NCBI RefSeq assembly: GCF_040958695.1
Contig: NZ_CP162599.1
Coordinates: 2,204,001-2,268,000, forward strand
Source: Ornithinibacillus sp. 4-3
GTDB lineage: Bacteria; Bacillota; Bacilli; Bacillales; Amphibacillaceae
Direction: 5' to 3'
DNA: 64,000 bases
This document shows, piece after piece, positions 1-8,300 of this stretch. Both the position numbers and the translations under genes were made by a program. Under the pieces are notes generated by a model. The model did no database searches, was not told where the DNA came from, and was given only the letters and a program-made list of their open reading frames with translations. Within the stretch, counting starts at the first letter, position 1. The number at the start of each line of letters is the position of its first letter.

Positions 1-28
1 TTTGTCTTGTAATTTGATAATGTAATAG

Positions 29-150
29 TTAAATTTCACCATGAAATAGAATAAATGAACTCAAAGTAAAGTTTTCATCATTCTTTTGCTTGGTAGATCC
101 ATACCTTTTTAACTTTGGCTTATCCATTCTACTATTTTATCTAGATTCAT
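29..150 (-). pseudogene. Possible small frameshifted ORF
   Basis: An ATG at 148-150 follows a good ribosome site (AGAGAGGAAACACC) but its frame, MNLDKIVEWISQS, stops after 13 codons. A second frame opens at 125-127 (MDKPKLKRYGSTKQKND...) and runs 32 codons to a stop at 29-31. Joined, the two frames would make one coherent, lysine-rich small protein of about 40 residues, so a single-base frameshift near 128 is possible. I do not recognise the product. The second frame alone could also be chance. Confidence 0.22.
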
Positions 151-192
151 GGTGTTTCCTCTCTTTGAAAAAGAAATACGAGTGACTTAGTT

Positions 193-519
193 TTAATTGG
201 CAGCTGATTCACCTTTCTCAATAACTTCAATCATATACTCATAATATTCTTTCAGTCTTTCTTTATCTGATTCTAATGATGCTCCTTTGGCGAACCTAGC
301 AAGCGAACCACTTACTGCAGTATTAATTGATTTGTTTACTCCCCCTATTACAACTGGAATAACATCCGTTTGAGTAATATATTTATTCGTATATCTTTCA
401 AAAAGTTTGTAGTCATCTTCACTCACATCTTCAATTGCAATATTTTTATCTATGTTGTCTAAGATTCTGTCCATAACTTGCATTGCATCTTTAGCTAATT
501 GTTCATCTACATTTTGGTT
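193..519 (-). pseudogene. 5'-truncated gene of unknown function
   Basis: A 109-codon open frame runs from just after a TAA (520-522) to a stop at 193-195. The first ATG is at 481-483, with no ribosome site in front, and the residues upstream of it (NQNVDEQLAKDAMQVM) look like real coding sequence in frame. The gene therefore seems to have lost its start. The protein is helical and acidic, with a central VIPVVIGGVNKSINTAV segment, and ends in EKGESAAN. I do not recognise the family. It abuts, head to head, a broken lipoprotein start on the other strand, which points to a rearrangement at about 520. Confidence 0.5.
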
Positions 520-522
520 TTA

Positions 523-600
523 TGGAAGAAGGTATTGTTTGGATTAATATTCGTTTTACTTTTAGTTGGGTGTGGAGGGGTAAAAATTCATATTAACTCA
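523..600 (+). pseudogene. Remnant of a lipoprotein signal peptide
   Basis: The frame encodes WKKVLFGLIFVLLLVGCGG, a textbook lipoprotein signal peptide: positive start, hydrophobic core and the lipobox LVGC. It closely resembles the start of the intact lipoprotein at 710-1771 (MKKVLFLFMLILFLAGCGS). There is no proper start codon at the expected place (a TGG stands where an ATG would be). After the lipobox the frame becomes low-complexity and runs into the terminator and 3' end of the neighbouring gene. Only the signal-peptide part is credible, so this is a truncated gene start. Confidence 0.5.
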
Positions 601-661
601 ACGAAATTGCATCTCTTCCCCTTTTCTTATCCGCCATCTAAACCCATAATGATATTCTCCA

Positions 662-693
662 TAAAAAAGACATCTCATGATGAGATGTCTTTA
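662..693 (-). terminator. Intrinsic terminator of the lipoprotein gene
   Basis: AGACATCTCATGATGAGATGTCT forms a near-perfect hairpin, and on the minus strand it is followed by TTTTTT. It lies 17 bases past the stop of the lipoprotein gene that ends at 710. Confidence 0.8.
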
Positions 694-709
694 CAAAAGT
701 ACTTTTGCT

Positions 710-1771
710 CTATTCAGCTATTGTACCTCTTGAAATTTTTAAATATTGACCATCTTTTACATTAACAGCGAATTTCCCATTAAAGTTTTCATTATTATCT
801 ATGTTAGTATTACCCACTGGTCCATTCATAACTGCAACATATCCATCGCCAATACTTTCAATAACGTATTCTCCTGGTTCAATATCCAAACCAACTTTAT
901 ACCAGCCTGAACCTTTATAATCTTCTAGTTCATTTAATATTTCATAAAGTTCTTTTGCACCAGAAACCCCTAAATCACCTAGAGCTTCAACTTTTACCAA
1001 TGCGCCTTTTGTTTCCACATTTCCTTCTTCATGTACATACACATAACCAAAACTATCAAAGTTTTCATTGTCAATAATACTTCCACTTATTTCTTTTTCA
1101 GCATAGTATTGACCACTTCCGTCAAATGTAACAAATGCATATTCACCCTTCGGTATATCTCCTTTGATATATGAACCTGTATCGAAAGCTAAACCTTCAT
1201 CAATTAAATTCACAATATCTTGAATCATCTGATCACGAGAAATTGTTTCTACAATATCTTCCGCTTCTATTTCTGTTTCTGTGGTTTCCTCTGTTGTTTC
1301 CTCTGATTCATCCTCTGATGTTTCTTCTTCCGCATCTTCTGATTTATCATCATCAGATACTTTAGGTTCAAAATCAACTACAAAAGTTTCTTGGTGGCTT
1401 ACATCATAATCTTTAACATTAATTTCTATATTGTACTCTCCGCTTTCTAAAGGATCTCCACTTTGACTAAATTGATCAGTTATAAAAACACCGAACTTAT
1501 TTATTCCTTGTTCATCAGTCGCTGTATAATCATTTTCTATTCCGGTTACCTTAACTGTCACTTCTAAATCTTCAGGAGCATTCTCAATTGTACCAGTAAC
1601 CAAAATTCTACCGAACATGTCCCTTATTTCTAAAGATGAGATTTCTAGTTCTTCTTTCAACTGTTCTACTTCATCCCCTGAATTTTCTGGAATTTCAGCT
1701 TTAGACTGTTTATCACTACCACAACCAGCTAAAAATAAAATTAACATAAATAAAAATAATACCTTCTTCAT
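710..1771 (-). CDS. Lipoprotein with two repeated C-terminal domains
   Basis: Predicted cell-surface lipoprotein of 353 residues, function unknown. The signal peptide MKKVLFLFMLILFLAGC ends in lipobox LAGC, with Cys17 as lipidation site. A Big/FixG-like region follows (about 40-135, with phrases such as TGTIENAPEDLEVTVKVTG), then a very acidic Glu/Ser/Thr linker (about 138-172). Two similar domains of about 70 residues follow (about 195-265 and 285-352); both have the pattern G.Y..G.DI..GEY and a later IDN.ENF. The start has a good ribosome site (GGGGTGG). The 5' flank repeats a segment found at the left edge of the window, so a paralogue may lie there. Own terminator downstream. The lipoprotein call is firm, the role is not. 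Confidence 0.85.
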   Translation of the reverse strand: MKKVLFLFMLILFLAGCGSDKQSKAEIPENSGDEVEQLKEELEISSLEIRDMFGRILVTGTIENAPEDLEVTVKVTGIENDYTATDEQGINKFGVFITDQFSQSGDPLESGEYNIEINVKDYDVSHQETFVVDFEPKVSDDDKSEDAEEETSEDESEETTEETTETEIEAEDIVETISRDQMIQDIVNLIDEGLAFDTGSYIKGDIPKGEYAFVTFDGSGQYYAEKEISGSIIDNENFDSFGYVYVHEEGNVETKGALVKVEALGDLGVSGAKELYEILNELEDYKGSGWYKVGLDIEPGEYVIESIGDGYVAVMNGPVGNTNIDNNENFNGKFAVNVKDGQYLKISRGTIAE

Positions 1772-1790
1772 AAACCCACCCCTATAAATA

Positions 1791-1820
1791 GTAATAGTTA
1801 AATATTACCATAAAATGGAA
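1791..1820. repeat. 30-bp repeat shared with positions 22-51
   Basis: Starting at gtaatagttaaat, 26 of 30 bases match the stretch 22-51 at the window's left edge. Here it is the 5' flank of the lipoprotein gene on the minus strand, so the other copy may be the 5' flank of a paralogous gene outside the window. Confidence 0.45.
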
Positions 1821-1945
1821 GTGGTGATAGCTATTTTCTCTATAACCATTTAATTTTTCCTATATTATAATACTTTTACCCAAAAACATTTTATTGGGTA
1901 GATAGTGTGAAACATTTAATAATTAAAGGATAAATACTCTAAACT

Positions 1946-1996
1946 CCTCGCGATTGTATTACAAATATGATTCAAAAACTAGGTGTTAAGAAGTAA
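1946..1996 (+). pseudogene. Tiny remnant resembling a LuxR-type HTH tail
   Basis: The 16 codons before the TAA at 1994 read PRDCITNMIQKLGVKK. This resembles the recognition-helix end of LuxR/NarL response regulators (pattern VR.Y...I..KLG.K.R). A stop lies two codons upstream, so nothing functional is encoded. It sits in a 648-base stretch (1772-2419) that otherwise holds only two hairpins and AT-rich DNA. The match is short and could be chance. Confidence 0.3.
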
Positions 1997-2015
1997 TTGT
2001 AGAGATCAATTAAAG

Positions 2016-2054
2016 ACAAAACCGACTTTCCATTTTTGGGGAGGTCGGTTTTGG
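2016..2054 (+). terminator. Hairpin of the CCGACTTC family
   Basis: ACAAAACCGACTTTCC...GGGGAGGTCGGTTTTGGT pairs into a stem with a T-rich tail on the plus strand. It belongs to a set of look-alike hairpins in this region (also near 3401, 5288 and 13316). Only the LuxR-like remnant lies upstream, so it may be an orphan terminator. Confidence 0.5.
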
Positions 2055-2190
2055 TGTGAAATTCATCTAAAAATTTTTAAAATGACATCATATTGAAATA
2101 ATGCCCAAATTCACCACAAAATCACCTAATAGCCACCTTTAATCCAATTAAATAGATGTTTTTTCCTTTTTATTACAATTAAATATATAA

Positions 2191-2220
2191 AAATTCCATT
2201 TTCATGTTAGAATGGAATTT
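2191..2220. repeat. Perfect 10-bp inverted repeat
   Basis: AAATTCCATT and AATGGAATTT pair perfectly around a 10-base loop. No T-run follows on either strand, so it may be a regulatory palindrome or a terminator relic. From here to 2419 I see nothing else that can be supported. Confidence 0.35.
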
Positions 2221-2419
2221 GGTCAATAGTCGAATTAGTAAAGCTTTTTCAAAACAATTAGCCCCTTTGCATTAGCAATTGGCAATATCAGCATAAATCT
2301 AAAAGTTGGTAATTGCTCACAAGCATGGGCACACTAGATCACACCTCAGAACTAACATCATTTTTTTGCGTAGTAACACCCTTCTCGATCACCACAGCTA
2401 AGAACATATCCATTACAAC

Positions 2420-2623
2420 ATGAAGATCAAAGAAATAGATAATATTGACACTGCTCTAAATGAGGTTGATACCTCAAAAAAATTTGTAGCTTGTATAGGT
2501 ATTTTGAATCTGAACATTTCCCCTATATATGAGGAGGATGATTTACATAACGAGAAAATAAAAAGAGCTTTTAGATTTAAAGATAATTATAAAATATTGG
2601 ATGTGAAGATATGGAATTTATAA
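2420..2623 (+). CDS. Small hypothetical protein
   Basis: 67 codons; product MKIKEIDNIDTALNEVDTSK... is charged, with no signal peptide or membrane segment. I do not recognise it. No clear ribosome site precedes the ATG, so either the start lies elsewhere or the gene is a 5'-truncated piece. Its 3' end overlaps the start of the next gene by 13 bases in another frame, as in translationally coupled pairs, which is the main argument that it is, or was, real. Confidence 0.4.
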   Translation: MKIKEIDNIDTALNEVDTSKKFVACIGILNLNISPIYEEDDLHNEKIKRAFRFKDNYKILDVKIWNL

Positions 2624-3388
2624 GTAATTTAGGTGCTCTTACTATTACGTGTTGTTTATTTTATTTGCTTTACTATTACATAAAAAAATCAAAGAAGAAA
2701 GAGAACATCTTTCCTAGAAAAAAGTTTCTCACTTATCTTATAGCTGGGACCTTATTATTTCTTATTGGACAAGGATTTACCGATAATAGTTCCAAGCAAA
2801 TAACAGAATTAAAAGAAATAAATGAAGAGCTTCTTTCAGAAAAGGAAGGTTTATTATCTGATATTAAAGGTTTAGAAGAGGAAATTGAAGAATGGAACGA
2901 TACCTCTTCAGAAATGGAAATCGAACTTGGAGAATTACAGAAGGAAAATTTAACACTTACTGAAAACTTAGAAGAGATAACAATTGAAAATGAAGAGCTA
3001 TCCAAAAATAATACAGAACTTGAGGATAAAAATAAATTATTAGAAGAGCAAATAGCTTCATTAGAAAAAGAAACAGCAAAATCAGAAGAAGTTAATACGA
3101 ATTCTAACGATCAAGCCCCAGTAGCCTCTAAAAGTGAACAAACCCAGCAGCAACCTAAACAAGAAGTGAAGAAAGATTCACCAAAGCAAGAAACAAAACA
3201 AGAAGTAAAGAAGGAAGAACCAAAAGAAGAAGAACAATCATCTGGAGATTGTGATATCAAAGGTAGTAAAAACGGTATTTACCATATCCCAGGTAGTACT
3301 TTATTATAGCCGTACTACAAATGTTGTTGAGTGGTTTTGCTCTCCAGCAGATGCCGAGGCAGCTGGATACAGAGCTCCAAAAAGATAG
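2611..3388 (+). pseudogene. Membrane coiled-coil protein with C-terminal Cys domain, frameshifted
   Basis: The open frame gives two membrane segments (about residues 7-26 and 38-58), a long Glu/Leu-rich coiled coil (about 65-155), a Lys/Glu/Gln linker, and the start of a domain, [19 protein letters not shown], then stops at 3309. If one T of the run at 3300-3302 is removed, the frame continues as [20 protein letters not shown] followed by AAGYRAPKR to a TAG at 3386-3388. This completes the short two-Cys domain found at the end of some thermonuclease-family and envelope proteins in Firmicutes (called 'sunset' in some databases). A +1 frameshift thus splits an otherwise intact gene of about 259 codons. 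It may be a real mutation, a slippage site or a sequencing error. Confidence 0.75.
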
Positions 3389-3400
3389 AAATAAGAAATC

Positions 3401-3440
3401 AAAAAAACCGACTCCCATTTTTGTGGAAGCCGGTTTTTTT
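3401..3440 (+). terminator. Intrinsic terminator
   Basis: AAAAAACCGACTCCC, a short loop, then GGAAGCCGGTTTTTTT. It stands 12 bases past the restored stop at 3388, which supports 3388 as the true gene end. Confidence 0.8.
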
Positions 3441-3484
3441 AGTAGTCTAAAAATATTTTCTATGTTATATCCTTAAAACTTATC

Positions 3485-3994
3485 TTATTTCGATAAAGCA
3501 ATTTTAATATGTTCTAAATGATGTTCTTCATGCCAAGATAATTTTGCAATCTTTGTTGCGACGGGAATCTCACCGTTTATCTCATGTACAAAAGTTCGAT
3601 TTAATTGTTGTTCTGTCAAACTATTTCCTAAAGCAACTATGCGTTCATTAATTCCCTCTAACATTTTAATGGAGCTTTCTATAGGAAGCTCTGTATCAGG
3701 TTGAATAGCCCATTTATCTTGAATGAAATTAGGTACTACTGGATTTTCGTCTGTTAGAGCTAATTTCAAACGTTGATACATATTCAACTGTGAATCTGCA
3801 ATATGATGAACCAATTGACGCACATTCCAGCTTCCCTCAGCATATGTTTTGCTCAATTCTTCTTCACTTAAAGAATCAACACTTTCTCTTAAACGAGTTG
3901 TATAACTTTTAATTTGTGTTAGCCATCCTTGGACATCCTCAAGTGTTACTTTTTCAGGTACATCTAATTGACCGATCGGAAATTTCACATCCAT
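3485..3994 (-). CDS. yfiT: YfiT-like DinB-superfamily putative metal hydrolase
   Basis: 169-residue cytosolic four-helix-bundle protein of the DinB/YfiT group, related to B. subtilis YfiT, a metal-dependent protein often described as a bacillithiol transferase. Visible features are an N-terminal FPIGQL, the motif SWNVRQLVHHIADSQLN with a His pair at 63-64, and the C-terminal WHEEHHLEHI (about 154-163), giving the three-His metal site of the family. The start used is the ATG at 3992-3994, which has an AGGGAG ribosome site 8 bases ahead; an upstream ATG at 4018 lacks one. Single gene, no close partner. Family assignment is firm, substrate unknown. Confidence 0.82.
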   Translation of the reverse strand: MDVKFPIGQLDVPEKVTLEDVQGWLTQIKSYTTRLRESVDSLSEEELSKTYAEGSWNVRQLVHHIADSQLNMYQRLKLALTDENPVVPNFIQDKWAIQPDTELPIESSIKMLEGINERIVALGNSLTEQQLNRTFVHEINGEIPVATKIAKLSWHEEHHLEHIKIALSK

Positions 3995-4393
3995 ATTCAA
4001 TCTCCCTTTCTTGTACAAGTATTAACCTACAATATATCTAATTTACTACGATCTTGTAAACATACCCGCTTAGTTTACAAAAATATGAAAACGTTAAATC
4101 TAGAAAATCTATTTTGCAAAAATTTCTTTCGTAGAAAATCATTTTTGAGACATATTAAATATTTATATTTATAAAATTCCTTGAATTTGATACCAGAATA
4201 TAATTTTTCCACACTTCAAAGAAATTAGATCTAATATGTAGTATAATTATAGCTACTTGAATGGTAAAGAATTGTGAATTATCTTGCGAAAATTTAAAAG
4301 GTCATGAAGAATCTAGTTGCTCGTATGTTCTTAGAGCTACAAAAAGGCTTAACAAGGGTATATGCGAAAAAATATATAAAAAGGATGATAGTA

Positions 4394-4888
4394 ATGACTA
4401 ATGAAACTTTAAATAAAATTCTAAAAAAACTAGATGGCTTAACCAATGAACAGCAGCAAACAAAACATGCTGTTGGTGCTTTAACAAATGAACTGCAACA
4501 AACAATACATGCTGTTGGTGTGCTAACTAATGAACAACAACAAACAATGCATGCTGTTGGTGTACTAACTAATGAACAACAACAAACAATGCATGCTGTT
4601 GGTGTACTAACTAATGAACTGCAACAAACAAAGCAAGTTGTTGATGGCTTAACCAATGTACAGCAACAAACAATTCAAGCTGTTGGTGCTTTAACAAATG
4701 AACAGCAACAAATGAAACAAGCTATTGATGGCTTAGCGGAGGAACAACAACAAATTAAACGAGCTGTTATGGAAACAAACGAAAGTGTGAAAAGACTTGA
4801 GTCTATACAAAACAGTCAACATCGTATAATAGAGCTTCTCTCCACGCGTTCTATTGAACAAGAAGCTGAGATTAAACGGATTAAATAA
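4394..4888 (+). CDS. Repeat-built coiled-coil protein of unknown role
   Basis: 164-residue Gln/Thr-rich protein. After a short head (MTNETLNKILKKL) come eight 14-residue units of the form xGLTNEQQQTxHAV, two of them identical, then a tail (METNESVKRLESIQ...) that continues the heptad pattern. 14 residues are two heptads, so a long regular coiled coil is expected. There is no signal peptide or membrane segment. The start at 4394 has an AAGG site 9 bases upstream; earlier in-frame ATGs at 4304 and 4385 are less likely. Such proteins are often annotated only as hypothetical or tape-measure-like in bacilli. Its own terminator follows at 4974. Confidence 0.65.
   Translation: MTNETLNKILKKLDGLTNEQQQTKHAVGALTNELQQTIHAVGVLTNEQQQTMHAVGVLTNEQQQTMHAVGVLTNELQQTKQVVDGLTNVQQQTIQAVGALTNEQQQMKQAIDGLAEEQQQIKRAVMETNESVKRLESIQNSQHRIIELLSTRSIEQEAEIKRIK
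4433..4768 (+). repeat. Eight 42-bp tandem coding repeats
   Basis: Each 42-bp unit encodes one 14-residue coiled-coil unit. Units three and four are almost identical in DNA (gtgctaactaatgaac and gtactaactaatgaac, then the same bases), which shows recent unit duplication or homogenisation. The repeats keep the frame, so copy number can change without breaking the protein. Confidence 0.85.
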
Positions 4889-4973
4889 AATAAGCATGAA
4901 ACACGATAATATGGGTATTAAATTAACAGTGTCTACACTAGTTTAAATTGTATTATGCTTGAAATAAATCTCC

Positions 4974-5004
4974 ACAAAAATCGAGAGACTCGATTTTTGT
5001 TTTC
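4974..5004 (+). terminator. Intrinsic terminator
   Basis: ACAAAAATCGAG AGA CTCGATTTTTGT is a perfect 12-bp stem with a 3-base loop, followed by TTTTC. It lies 85 bases past the repeat-protein gene. Confidence 0.75.
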
Positions 5005-5024
5005 ATCTCTATATGTATATTCTA

Positions 5025-5262
5025 TTAAAGCCCTACTTCATCTACAGCATGTGTAGCATGTTCATTACTAAACCCTTCAATTTTTAGCTGTTCAATTAAA
5101 CCACTTCTTGAAAAACTTAAATAATCTAAGTAATTCTCAGCCATTTTTACTGCTTGATCTTACCAATCAATAGTTATTTGATTTACTCCATAAGTAGCAT
5201 TTTCATCATCAAAACCTTAACGTTTCATGTAACTTTAGAAAAATCATAAGACCTACTTTATT
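5025..5262 (-). pseudogene. Remnant of an Ltp-family surface lipoprotein
   Basis: Read on the minus strand, the frame gives GFDDENATYGVNQITIDW, a TAA, then DQAVKMAENYLDYLSFSR, SGLIEQLKIEGFSNEHATHA and VDEVGL before a stop at 5025. This is the repeated domain of Ltp-type 'host cell surface-exposed lipoproteins', where two such repeats normally stand in tandem at the C-terminus. The TAA replaces what should be AAA (WKDQ). Upstream, fragments such as HETLRF appear only after frame changes. Signal peptide and lipobox are missing. The relatives include phage superinfection-exclusion lipoproteins; here only a dead C-terminal piece is left. Confidence 0.7.
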
Positions 5263-5287
5263 TAGATGAAGAATTTAAAACTCTAAA

Positions 5288-5317
5288 AAACCGACTTCTA
5301 CAAAAAAGAAGTCGGCA
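5288..5317 (-). terminator. Intrinsic terminator of the beta-helix/AAA gene
   Basis: CCGACTTC and GAAGTCGG pair around a 9-base loop, and on the minus strand a TTTTTT run follows. It lies directly past the stop of the gene ending at 5324. Confidence 0.85.
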
Positions 5318-5323
5318 TTTTAT

Positions 5324-8300
5324 TTAGGATAAGTCTAAATCCATTTCTGTTATTAATTTTTTGTCTACTGTATCTGATATACCCTCTAATCGTGACATTC
5401 TCAAATCAAGATTTCGTTTGGCATTTTCGATTACTGTTTTAGCAAAACCAGCATTTCCAAAGGTACGATCACGTTTCATATAGGCTAATTTTAATTGATG
5501 TAGTAATCTCTTTTCCGCTTCTTCAGATATTTTATAATCATCGGCATATAAGGAAGCAATTTCTAGTAATTCTGGTGCAGTGTAGTCCTCGAAAACTAAT
5601 TGCTTTGCAAAGCGTCGAGCTAAGCCTGGATTACTTGCAATAAATTCTTCCATTTCATGTTTATAGCCAGCAGCGATAACCATAAATTGACCTTCTTTAT
5701 CTGACATCTGTTTTAATAATACTTCTACTGCAGTATGTCCTGGATCATAGCTATCTTTATTGGTTAAGGTATATGCTTCATCAATAAACAAAGTACATTG
5801 ATGTGCATATTCAATTAATCTACGTGTTTTAGCTTCTGTCCCCCCACGGAATTGGTCCACTAAAGCAGTTCGATCCACTTCTATTAAATCGCCTCGCTCT
5901 AAAATTCCAAGTGCTTCATAGATACCCGCTAGAATTCGCCCTACTTCTGTTTTACCAGTTCCAGGGTTTCCTACTAAAACGGTATGACTAATTAGATTTG
6001 TGAAATCGCGTCCTTCTTTTTTATAGTAGCGGATTAAATCAACGGTATCTTGAATATCCTTTTTCACATTATCTAAACCAACTAGACGATCTAGTTTTGT
6101 TAACCATTCTTCTAATAATTCTTCATTGATTGGCATATCATATTTCGTTCGTTTTCTAGTCCCTATTACTTTTTCAACATCTTCTATGGTGATCATTTTT
6201 TTCTCAAGCTCTTCGCCTTTTTCAAATGCATCAATTACACGATTCATACAGTTCGTTGATATTCTTTGAAAGGTTGTTCGAACAAAACGCGCATTTCCAA
6301 AGGCTCTATCCCGTTTGCGGTAAATATCGATAAAATACTGTTCAACTATAGATAAAACATCTGTTTCAAAATGATAATCGCCTTGTTCTGCTAGCTGTTT
6401 AAAAATAGCTAATAATTCATCAGGCGTGTAATCTTCAAACATAATGCTATTTGAAAATCTGCTGTGTAATCCTGGATTTGATCGTAGAAAGTCTATCATT
6501 TCATTTGTATATCCTGCTGCAATTACAATAAACTCTCCACGCTTATTTTCCATTGTAGCTAGAAGCATTTCAATTGCTTCTTTCCCAAAATCTTGTGTGC
6601 TATCTCGTTTGGAAAGGGCATATGCTTCGTCAATAAACAATACACCGCCTTGTGCTTTTTCTAACACTTTAGCTGTTTTTTCTTCAGTCTGTCCAATATA
6701 TGGCCCAATGAAATCATCACGTCCAACTTCTAATAAATGCCCTTTTTTCAACAGTCCTAATGCATTATAGATCCGTGCTAATATTCTAGCTACTATCGTC
6801 TTTCCTGTTCCTGGGCTTCCTAGAAGAAGTGTATGTGATACCAAATTCCTTATATCTTCTCCTTGTGCCTCATTATATCTAACATGTCTAATCAATTTAT
6901 GAATACTATTCTTTACAGATTCTAATCCAATTAATTGATCAAGTTCATCTATAGCTTTCGCAAGTTCTTCTTCATTAATCACACCATAAGCTGATCTTCT
7001 TTTTGCTCCTGGGAATACAGTAATAATATCTTCTTCTGTTATAGTTGTTACAAGCTCTGTCGTCCAGTGCTCTTGAGGTATTTTCATAATACGCTGTGAT
7101 AATGCATCTGTAATAGCTTGGCTTTTATTACGAACTAATCTGGCATTAGCATAATATTTATCTTGACTCTGATATAAATCTACAAAGATATCATATAATA
7201 AGCTTTCTGCATCCTCTGTTAATACTTGTGCTTCTGATTTTGTAAATCGTTTGAAAATCTCTAACATTTCATCTGGTGTGTAATTCTCAAAGTGTAATCG
7301 CTCATTAAATCGACTTGGTAAACCTGGATTCGATTTAACAAACTCATCAATTTCTTCTGAATAACCAGCAATAATCACTGATAATCGCCCACGATATTTC
7401 TCAAGAGCTGGTATTAATGTCGTAATAACTTCATGTCCAAAGTCATTTGTATTATTATTTTTTATCAGGGAATATGCTTCATCAATAAATAGCACCCCAT
7501 CAAGTGCTTCTTCAATTTTTTTCTTCGTTCTCTCTTCTGTTTGACCAATATAAGGACCAACAAGATCCTCACGATTTGCTTCCACCACATGACCTTTTTT
7601 CAGTAGTCCTAAGGATTTATATAATTTCCCAATCAACAGAGCAATAGAGGTTTTTCCTGTTCCTGGGTTACCTGTAAATACTAAATGTGGTGCAATTGGT
7701 TGTTCACTCGCTATTCCTTGTTCAAGTTTATATTTTATCAAGGTAATCTTATTTGTGATTTTCCTAATATGATTTTTAACAGCTGCTAAACCAACATAGT
7801 TATTTAACTCTTGCATCACGGTGTCAAAATCTACTTCTTCACCAGTATTCGGTGTATACGTGTTTACATCTCTCTCCTGCAGTTGCTGGTCTTGGGGTTG
7901 TCGAAGCTCTAGATCTTCATGCTCATCATCAAATTGGCAATCTTCTAGATTCACATTGTTTTGGTTTCCACGAACATTGGTAATACCATCAATAAATTCA
8001 ACACGACGTAGCACTACTGAAGCATTCTCATCCACATCCACTTGCGTATTATTTCTACTAAACATCGTATCTTCAATGGTTGCTTTAGCATTACCTTTCA
8101 TATAAATACCACATGAATTCCCTTTTTCAACACGAGAATTTTGTAAAAGTAAATTCGTATTTTCCTGCATAAAAAGCTGCGGATAATTTAGATGACCAGA
8201 AATCATTGTATTTGTAATGGTTGCATCTGTCGTCCCATAAAGAGAGATTGCATTTCCTTCTCCATCCTCAAAATCTGATTCATCAATATGTAATTTTGTT

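Noticed and set aside
4294..4656. Cys-rich repeated frame (VCCCSLVSTPTA type) on the minus strand
   Set aside because: It is the antisense of the 42-bp coding repeats; the plus frame has a ribosome site, coiled-coil logic and a terminator.
4433..4768. CRISPR-like array
   Set aside because: The units are contiguous 42-bp repeats without spacers and lie in an open frame.
6444..8105. Plus-strand frames inside the beta-helix/AAA gene
   Set aside because: Antisense shadows; the minus-strand gene has intact motifs throughout.
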